Assembly (NCBI GenBank): GCA_030638305.1
Contig: DAOWEW010000088.1
Span: forward strand, 1-10,284
DNA from: Desulfobacteraceae bacterium
GTDB taxonomy: Bacteria; Desulfobacterota; Desulfobacteria; Desulfobacterales; ETH-SRB1
Direction: 5' to 3'
DNA: 10,284 nt
In this document: one piece after another, positions 1 to 5,227 of the stretch
Layout: each line of letters opens with the position of its first letter
Numbering within the stretch: position 1 is the first letter of the stretch
Made by a program: the position numbers and the translations under genes
Notes under the pieces: generated by a model
The model's input: the letters and a program-made list of their open reading frames with translations, nothing else
The model's database searches: none
Told to the model about the DNA's origin: nothing

Positions 1-392
1 CCTATAATTGCTTTTCCAAGAGGCGAAGAAATAGATATACTGCCTTTTTCTACATCAGCCTCAGACGGCCCCACAAGCTGATACTCAACTGTTTCACCTG
101 TATCAATATTTTCAAGGACAACGGTACTGGCAAATACAGCACGATCCTTTGTGGGGGTATCGGGATCAATTATATCCGCAGTGGCTATCCTATAGCCTAT
201 CTCCATCAATCGGCCTTCAATAAATGCCTGCCTGTCTTTGGCTGCTTCAAATTCCGCATTTTCACTAAGATCCCCATGTGCGCGTGCCTCTTCAATTGCC
301 TTTATATTCATGGGCCGATCAATCTTTTTTATTTTTTCCAGTTCTTTCTTCAGGGCTTCATAACCCTCTCTTGTTATAGGTACTGTTTCCAA
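1..392 (-). CDS. greA: Transcription elongation factor GreA (3' end outside window)
   Basis: GreA binds in the secondary channel of RNA polymerase and stimulates cleavage of backtracked transcripts. The minus-strand frame gives 130 codons with no stop before base 1. The family is about 158 residues, so roughly the last 28 are missing. The N-terminal coiled coil is clear, and its tip reads ARAHGDLSENAEF with the acidic pair D41 and E44 at the same positions as in E. coli GreA. The start is TTG at 390-392, because an AAGGAG ribosome-binding site lies 7 bases upstream (400-405) and the protein then begins METVPITREGYE, as usual for GreA; there is no better ATG. The gene follows asd on the same strand after a 99-base gap holding repeat copy 1. 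It may be the last gene of that transcript. Confidence 0.95.
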   Translation of the reverse strand, partial: METVPITREGYEALKKELEKIKKIDRPMNIKAIEEARAHGDLSENAEFEAAKDRQAFIEGRLMEIGYRIATADIIDPDTPTKDRAVFASTVVLENIDTGETVEYQLVGPSEADVEKGSISISSPLGKAII

Positions 393-416
393 CTCTAAAC
401 TCCTTAAAACTTACGT

Positions 417-488
417 AATGGTTGTCGGGTTTTTTAAATGAACTATGCAATGACTGAAGCATTTCAACCGTGAACCGTGATCGGTTAC
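417..488 (+). repeat. Palindromic heptad repeat element, copy 1 (degenerate)
   Basis: This element fills most of the asd-greA gap. The right arm (466-488) is two perfect AACCGTG heptads followed by ATCGGTT. The left arm (417-435) is a shorter complementary run containing GGTTGTCGG and a T tract. Between them lies the core AACTATGCAATGACTGAA (441-458), shared with three other copies in the window. It is the shortest and least symmetric copy. Confidence 0.75.
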
Positions 489-491
489 AAA

Positions 492-1514
492 TTATAAATA
501 TTTGTCTGCCAGAATTTCTGCTATCTGAACTGTATTGGTTGCGGCGCCTTTTCTGATATTATCCGCGACAATCCACATATTAATGCCGTTCGGAATTGAT
601 TCATCATTCCGTATGCGTCCAACCAGTGTTAAATCCTGGCCTGTCGCATCAATAGCAAGAGGGTAGATATTATTTGCAGGATCATCTACAACTTTAATGC
701 CCGGTTTATTTTCCAGAAGAGCTTTTACTTCATCCGCTGAAATATGTTCTTTTGTTTCAACATTGACTGACTCGGAATGGCTATAAAATACAGGAACCCT
801 GACAGTTGTAGCTGTAACTCCTATTGAATTATCCTCGAAAATTTTCCTTGTCTCGTTAACCATCTTCATTTCTTCTTTGGTATAACCGTTTTCTAAAAAT
901 ACATCTATATGTGGAAGACAATTAAAAGCAATTCTGTGCGGATAAACATTAATTTCATAATCTGCAAAAGTAATCATAGATCGGGTCTGATCAGAAAGTT
1001 CATCTATTGCCTTCTTTCCTGTTCCGGACACGGCCTGATATGTAGAAACTACAATTCTTTTTATTCCGCACTTTCTATAAACAAGATTAATAGAAAGAAG
1101 ACTATGACGACTAGAGCATTCTGGATTAACTATAAATTCCTTTTGGTGATAATTTGCTACTGCGTGAGGATTTACTTCCGGAACAACAAGTGGAACATCA
1201 GGATCCATGCGCCATGCGCTTGAATTATCAATAACCACGCAACCGTCATTTGCGGCAAAAGGAGCAAATTTCTTACTTGTTCCACCACCTGCTGAAAAAA
1301 GCGCAATATCAACGCCTTTAAAAGAATGCTCCGTTAATTCCTCTACATCAATAGAAGCTCCTTTGAAACGGAGTTTGCTGCCTGCTGAACGATGCGAGGC
1401 TAAAAACCTGACCGACTTTAAGGGAATACTGCTTTCCTCAAGACAAATTATCATCTGATTGCCTACAGCGCCTGTTGCGCCTGCTACGGCAATATTAAAT
1501 TTCTTACCAGACAT
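492..1514 (-). CDS. asd: Aspartate-semialdehyde dehydrogenase
   Basis: The enzyme reduces aspartyl-4-phosphate to aspartate-4-semialdehyde with NADPH, the branch point to lysine, methionine, threonine and diaminopimelate. The 340-residue length is typical. Residues 10-17 (VAGATGAVG region) form the dinucleotide loop. SSAWRMDPDVPLVVPEVN (98-115) carries a phosphate-binding Arg. The nucleophile is C133, and STYQAVSGTG supplies Q160. TKEEMKM supplies K217, and VRVPVFYSHSE supplies R239 and H246. The ATG has a GGAG site a few bases upstream. One oddity is that the stretch right after the nucleophile reads NPECSSRHSLLSINLVY, where this subfamily normally has NPNCSTIQMVVALKPL. Length and frame are kept, and sequence on both sides is conserved. 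It lies downstream of leuB in the same orientation. Confidence 0.95.
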   Translation of the reverse strand: MSGKKFNIAVAGATGAVGNQMIICLEESSIPLKSVRFLASHRSAGSKLRFKGASIDVEELTEHSFKGVDIALFSAGGGTSKKFAPFAANDGCVVIDNSSAWRMDPDVPLVVPEVNPHAVANYHQKEFIVNPECSSRHSLLSINLVYRKCGIKRIVVSTYQAVSGTGKKAIDELSDQTRSMITFADYEINVYPHRIAFNCLPHIDVFLENGYTKEEMKMVNETRKIFEDNSIGVTATTVRVPVFYSHSESVNVETKEHISADEVKALLENKPGIKVVDDPANNIYPLAIDATGQDLTLVGRIRNDESIPNGINMWIVADNIRKGAATNTVQIAEILADKYL

Positions 1515-1528
1515 ACATCTCCATATTC

Positions 1529-1646
1529 GTAACGGTTTACGGTTGTCGGTTCACGGTTAAAACGACTCAGTCATTGGCATAGTTTATATTTAATGCATAG
1601 TAGATTATTTTCAGGGAAATCCCTAAACCGTTAACCGGCAACCATT
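1529..1646 (-). repeat. Palindromic heptad repeat element, copy 2 (inverted)
   Basis: This copy occupies nearly the whole leuB-asd gap. The left arm (1529-1558), read on the minus strand, is four AACCGTG-type heptads. The right arm (1626-1646), read on the plus strand, is three heptads: AACCGTT, AACCGGC, AACCATT. The core is on the minus strand (1566-1584) and reads AACTATGCCAATGACTGAG, so this copy is inverted relative to copies 1, 3 and 4. A second partial core, CTATGCATTAAA on the minus strand, lies beside it. The element ends five bases before the leuB stop codon. Confidence 0.75.
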
Positions 1647-1650
1647 CCAT

Positions 1651-2715
1651 TTATCCTTTAATATAATTTACGATTAGATCTCCGACCTTTTTTGTAGTAT
1701 ATCCCATCCTGCCGGCAGCTACGTCTTTTAAATCATCACGTAAAACTTTTATCACGCTTTTTTCGATCATGGAGGCCGCCTTCTGCTCGCCGATTGCGTC
1801 AAGCATAATATTAGCCGCCATTATAGCTGCTATTGGATTTATTACCTGCTTTCCAGTATACTTAGGAGCAGAACCTCCAATAGGTTCGAACATTGAAACG
1901 CCATCGGGATTTATATTCCCTCCGGCAGCTATACCCATTCCTCCCTGTATAATTGCCGCCAGATCGGTAATTATGTCTCCAAACATGTTGTCCGTTACAA
2001 TAACATCAAACCATTCCGGATTTTTAACCATCCACATGCATACTGCATCAACATGTGCGTAATCCTTTTGTATATCGGGATACTCTTCTGCGACCTCGTT
2101 AAAAGTTCTTTCCCAAAGATCAAAGGCAAAAGTAAGTACATTGGTCTTTCCGCAAAGAGTTAATCTTTTAGCTTTGTTGCGCTTTCTGCAATACTCAAAG
2201 GCGTACCTGATACATCTTTCAACACCTTTGCGTGTATTTATTGAGTCCTGCACCGCAACTTCATCTGCAGTGCCTCGCTTTAAGCAACCGCCGGCACCGG
2301 CATAAAGACCTTCCGTATTTTCACGAATCACCGCGAAGTCAATATCTTCAGGGCCTTTATCCCTCAAAGGAGTTTTTACTCCTTCATACAACTTAACGGG
2401 TCTTAAATTAATGTACTGGTCAAAATGAAATCTGAGTTTTAAAAGAATGCCTTTTTCAAGAATTCCGGGTTTAACGTCCGGATGCCCTATAGCACCGAGA
2501 TATATTGCATCAAAGTTTGCCAGTGATTCAAGCGCGCTATCCGGCAAAATTTCTCCGGTTGCTTTGTAATGATCGCCACCTAAATTATAATCGGTAAATT
2601 TCAGTCTGAAATCGCATTTGCCGGCCACAGCCTCCAAGACCTTAATCCCTTCTGCTACAACTTCCGGTCCTGTACCATCACCTGGGATTACAGCTATTTT
2701 ATATTCTTTTGACAT
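1651..2715 (-). CDS. leuB: 3-isopropylmalate dehydrogenase (LeuB-like beta-decarboxylating dehydrogenase)
   Basis: It probably oxidises and decarboxylates 3-isopropylmalate in leucine synthesis. The start is taken at 2715, not at the upstream ATG at 2739, because a GAAGGAG site sits 5 bases before it; this gives 354 residues. Visible family motifs are IPGDGTGPE (10-18), INLRP (102-106, substrate Arg), RENTEGLY (131-138), the catalytic K190 in LCGKTNVL, D223, and the metal ligands D247 and D251 in TDNMFGDIITD. The FEPIGGSAP loop (276-284) replaces the HGSAPD of classical LeuB, and RENTEG resembles the tartrate/malate dehydrogenase branch. Activity on D-malate or tartrate is therefore possible, though similar proteins act as LeuB in related bacteria. 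The adjacent asd fits amino-acid synthesis. leuA, leuC and leuD are not present in this window. Confidence 0.85.
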   Translation of the reverse strand: MSKEYKIAVIPGDGTGPEVVAEGIKVLEAVAGKCDFRLKFTDYNLGGDHYKATGEILPDSALESLANFDAIYLGAIGHPDVKPGILEKGILLKLRFHFDQYINLRPVKLYEGVKTPLRDKGPEDIDFAVIRENTEGLYAGAGGCLKRGTADEVAVQDSINTRKGVERCIRYAFEYCRKRNKAKRLTLCGKTNVLTFAFDLWERTFNEVAEEYPDIQKDYAHVDAVCMWMVKNPEWFDVIVTDNMFGDIITDLAAIIQGGMGIAAGGNINPDGVSMFEPIGGSAPKYTGKQVINPIAAIMAANIMLDAIGEQKAASMIEKSVIKVLRDDLKDVAAGRMGYTTKKVGDLIVNYIKG

Positions 2716-2739
2716 CACAACTCCTTCATAAATAAACAA

Positions 2740-2888
2740 TTCACGGTTGTCGGTTCACAGTTCACGGTTTTTTCAATTAGTGCCTGAACAAAAACCACGA
2801 AATATGGTTTTTTAACTCAAAACTCAAAACCAAAAACTCATGCAACGACTGATTGCTGTTATGTTTTGATCAACCGTAAACTGTTACG
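2740..2888 (+). repeat. Palindromic heptad repeat element, copy 3
   Basis: It fills the pssA-leuB gap. The left arm (2740-2776) matches copy 4 (5121-5157) base for base over 37 bases. The right arm (2871-2888) is two to three heptads of the AACCGTA type. The core lies at 2835-2852 (AACTCATGCAACGACTGA). Between the left arm and the core is an extra run of heptads at about 2814-2841 with a different unit, AACTCAA, also in seven-base steps. The element ends at the pssA stop codon. Confidence 0.8.
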
Positions 2889-3674
2889 TTATAGAGAATT
2901 CGAAATCTGTTCATCAATATCGTGGATTTCGGCTTTTTTCTGCTTTGAATGTTTCATAAGCCTTATAGTCTTGAAAGGACCTGAAACGAGATAGGCAACT
3001 CCTAAAAGAAACAGAGCAATGGATGGCTGCGCTGCTATAAAAATCAAAATCAGTATAACTGCAACAAGAACATTGAAATTCATCTTTCTAAACAGCTCGT
3101 GTTGTTTAAAACAATCGTATTTTATGGCGCTGACCATTAAAAAAGAAAGAAGATAAAGCATTATAAGAGGTAATATACAGTTAGAAGTACTCGCTATGCC
3201 AAATTTATTATAGAACAAAACAGTAGTGGCAGCCATGCCGGCAGCAGCCGGTATCGGAAGGCCTGTAAAAGAATTTTTGCTTACTGTATCAATACTGGCA
3301 TTAAAACGCGCCAGGCGAAGAGCTCCGCAAATCATAAATAAAAATGCAGCCAGCCAGCCAATTCTTCCCATAGGTTTAAGAGCCCATAAATACATCATCA
3401 CCCCGGGAGCAACACCAAAAGATACAAGATCTGCAAGAGAATCGTATTCAACACCGAATTTGCTGGTGGTATTAGTGGCCCTGGCGATTTTGCCATCAAG
3501 AATATCAAATACCACAGCGATAATAATAGCTATGGCAGATGTAACATATTTTCCATCTATTGAAGCAATAATGGCATAGAATCCGCAGAACATATTTAAA
3601 GATGTAAATATGTTAGGCAGAATGTATATTCCGCGCTTCAGTTTGTCCTTGCTAATTCTTTTCTTTTTTTTCAT
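2889..3674 (-). CDS. pssA: CDP-diacylglycerol-serine O-phosphatidyltransferase
   Basis: An integral membrane enzyme that transfers a phosphatidyl group from CDP-diacylglycerol to serine, giving phosphatidylserine. The CDP-alcohol phosphatidyltransferase signature is complete: D57, D60-G61, A64-R65, G74, D78 and D82, in the order DG-x2-AR-x8-G-x3-D-x3-D. Its Asp residues bind the divalent metal. The protein has a Lys-rich N-terminus (KKKKRISKDKLKRG), then about six to eight hydrophobic segments and a charged C-terminal tail. The 261 residues are within the range of the membrane-bound type. Its ATG overlaps the psd stop codon as ATGA (3671-3674), which points to translational coupling; no strong ribosome-binding site is seen. 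Psd, encoded immediately upstream, uses its product. Confidence 0.96.
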   Translation of the reverse strand: MKKKKRISKDKLKRGIYILPNIFTSLNMFCGFYAIIASIDGKYVTSAIAIIIAVVFDILDGKIARATNTTSKFGVEYDSLADLVSFGVAPGVMMYLWALKPMGRIGWLAAFLFMICGALRLARFNASIDTVSKNSFTGLPIPAAAGMAATTVLFYNKFGIASTSNCILPLIMLYLLSFLMVSAIKYDCFKQHELFRKMNFNVLVAVILILIFIAAQPSIALFLLGVAYLVSGPFKTIRLMKHSKQKKAEIHDIDEQISNSL

Positions 3675-4345
3675 GTCTTTAAATATCCCAAAATAGATGT
3701 GCCTGCTTTAACCTTATCCCCGACTGTAACATTAAGCTCTGCATCATCAGGCAGATAAATATCAAGTCTTGATCCAAAACATATCATACCGAGACGTTCA
3801 CCACGAGCTACCCGATCCCCCTTCTGCAACTTGCATATAATACGCCTTGCTATAAGCCCTGCAATCTGAACGACACATATTTTCCGGCTATTTCCTGTTT
3901 TAATAAAAATCGCATTATGTTCATTATCCCTTGATGCCTTATCCAGATTTGCGGAAAAAAATTTTCCCGGATAATAACTTACCTTTTCAACTTCCCCTTC
4001 ATGCGGAACACGATTTACATGCACATTAAATACCGACATAAAAATACTTATTTTCTGACACTTGCCTTCAAAAAAAGGAGTGCTGTCCTCTTGCCCGGCT
4101 ATAATAACTTTTCCATCCGCAGGTGATACAACAGCGCCGTAATTGTTAGGTATAACGCGGTCAGGATCCCTGAAAAAATAGCAGATAAAAAAAGTAACCG
4201 CAAGACCTGTCAGCGCGGGAACTGTCAGCCCCAAAAGGGCAAAAATACCTGTAGTAAAGGCAAAAGCAAATATCAAAGGATATCCGGCTGTTGCTACAGG
4301 AAATGCGATTTGACTTGGAGGATCAGACCATGTAAATTTATTCAC
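3671..4345 (-). CDS. psd: Phosphatidylserine decarboxylase proenzyme (short form)
   Basis: Converts phosphatidylserine to phosphatidylethanolamine at the membrane using a pyruvoyl group made by self-cleavage. At 224 residues it belongs to the short form, not the ~300-residue E. coli form. Hydrophobic segments at about 12-58 anchor the N-terminus. SPADGKV holds D77, VFNVHVNRVPH holds H109 and H115, and CFGSRLDIYLP holds the Gly191-Ser192 cleavage site. Cleavage would leave a 33-residue alpha chain starting at Ser192. The start codon is GTG (4343-4345), with no in-frame ATG near it; an AAGG about 10 bases upstream is a weak ribosome-binding site. A perfect sigma-70 promoter lies 34 bases upstream of the start. 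pssA follows with a four-base overlap. Confidence 0.95.
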   Translation of the reverse strand: MNKFTWSDPPSQIAFPVATAGYPLIFAFAFTTGIFALLGLTVPALTGLAVTFFICYFFRDPDRVIPNNYGAVVSPADGKVIIAGQEDSTPFFEGKCQKISIFMSVFNVHVNRVPHEGEVEKVSYYPGKFFSANLDKASRDNEHNAIFIKTGNSRKICVVQIAGLIARRIICKLQKGDRVARGERLGMICFGSRLDIYLPDDAELNVTVGDKVKAGTSILGYLKT

Positions 4346-4378
4346 TCAATATATACCTTATGTTAAAGTTTAAAAAAA

Positions 4379-4407
4379 ATTATATCAATATCAATTAATA
4401 ATGTCAA
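4379..4407 (-). promoter_or_regulatory. Sigma-70 promoter for psd-pssA
   Basis: Read on the minus strand, TTGACA (4402-4407) and TATAAT (4379-4384) are both exact consensus hexamers with a 17-base spacer. Transcription would start near 4372, giving a leader of about 27 bases before the psd GTG. The -35 hexamer begins three bases after the tsaB stop codon, so psd-pssA can be transcribed independently of lon-tsaB. Confidence 0.85.
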
Positions 4408-4410
4408 CGA

Positions 4411-5094
4411 TTACAAATCAAGGCTAAGCTCAGCCCAACATTTTCGTATATAATCAGGTGCAAACAAGATGTTATCATCTGTATCATTTGTTTCAAATCT
4501 ATCCATACTTATATGAGCCACAGTAGAAGCCCTGATCGTGTTTTGATAAGGCGGTGCAAAATATGCCAGATCACCTATTTCATCTTTAATTTTATTTTGA
4601 TAAATTTTAGCTCCATCGCCAACAAACAAACATGGCTCATTTATATCGCAAACAGCCTGGACAGAACTGATAACCTGGTCCCCAAGTTTTTTTTTAAAAT
4701 ATCCGTTTTCAAACCTGTATCGTGAAAAATACACCTCTCCTTTACGAGCATCCAATAACGGACTAACGAGATATGAAGAAAAACAGCACTGCATGGCAAG
4801 CGAATCAAGGCTTGAAACACCCACAACAGGTTTACCGGAAGCCATAGCAAAACCCTTTATCGAACTGATACCTATTCGCAAACCGGTAAAGCTGCCGGGG
4901 CCTTTTGTTACCGCAAATCCATCCAGTTCAGATACAGTTAACCCTGACAAGTTTAATGCTGTATCTATCATCTCCATTAAATGTTTTGAATGAGTCTGTT
5001 CGATAAATAAAGTAGTCTCAGCTATAATTGATTCTTTCTCAACAATGGCAACGCTGCAACTTTTTGTGGCTGTGTCTACAGCAAGTATTTTCAT
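4411..5094 (-). CDS. tsaB: tRNA threonylcarbamoyladenosine biosynthesis protein TsaB
   Basis: TsaB is the non-catalytic partner of TsaD in the complex that makes t6A at position 37 of ANN-decoding tRNAs. The 227-residue protein opens with MKILAVDTATKSCSVAI, the first beta hairpin of the ASKHA fold. It carries the family signature GPGSFTGLRIG at 65-75, followed by VVGVSSLDSLAMQ. Length matches the family. The ATG at 5094 has no clear Shine-Dalgarno sequence, although the N-terminal alignment supports this start. lon lies upstream after a 133-base gap that carries repeat copy 4, so the two may share a transcript that reads through a strong hairpin. tsaD, tsaC and tsaE are not in the window. Confidence 0.95.
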   Translation of the reverse strand: MKILAVDTATKSCSVAIVEKESIIAETTLFIEQTHSKHLMEMIDTALNLSGLTVSELDGFAVTKGPGSFTGLRIGISSIKGFAMASGKPVVGVSSLDSLAMQCCFSSYLVSPLLDARKGEVYFSRYRFENGYFKKKLGDQVISSVQAVCDINEPCLFVGDGAKIYQNKIKDEIGDLAYFAPPYQNTIRASTVAHISMDRFETNDTDDNILFAPDYIRKCWAELSLDL

Positions 5095-5114
5095 AATTTG
5101 TCAATGTTGTTAGG

Positions 5115-5222
5115 TAACCGTTCACGGTTGTCGGTTCACAGTTCACGGTTTTTTCAAGGAACTATGCAACGATGGAATATAGATATAACCGTGAACCGAT
5201 AACTGTAAACCGTGAACGGTTA
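5115..5222 (+). repeat. Palindromic heptad repeat element, copy 4 (best preserved)
   Basis: This is the most complete copy, filling most of the lon-tsaB gap. It starts TAACCGTTCACGGTT, and the last 15 bases are its exact reverse complement. Each arm (5115-5155 and 5186-5222) holds five consecutive seven-base units. Units 1, 4 and 5 from the inside are the same in both arms (AACCGTG, AACCGTG, AACGGTT), and units 2 and 3 differ. The core AACTATGCAACGATGGAA lies at 5160-5177. In lon-tsaB RNA the arms would form a stem of about 35 base pairs. Confidence 0.85.
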
Positions 5223-5227
5223 GTTGT

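Noticed and set aside
1060..1130. Compensating frameshifts as the cause of the odd Asd active-site stretch
   Set aside because: The other reading frames through this stretch give either a stop or a hydrophobic run unlike STIQMVVALKPL, so no shifted frame restores the usual sequence.
909..1458. Two plus-strand open frames opposite asd
   Set aside because: Antisense shadows of a well-conserved enzyme gene; neither has a start signal or a plausible protein.
2716..2739. Upstream ATG of leuB at 2739 as the start
   Set aside because: It has no ribosome-binding site and adds eight residues foreign to the family; the GAAGGAG lies before the ATG at 2715.
417..5222. Heptad elements as a CRISPR array
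   Set aside because: Units are contiguous seven-base repeats in palindromic arms, one element per gap, with no unique spacers of regular size and no cas genes.
5115..5222. Copy 4 as a rho-independent terminator of lon
   Set aside because: In the lon direction the stem is not followed by a T run; the T tract next to the left arm faces the other strand. It may still slow polymerase.
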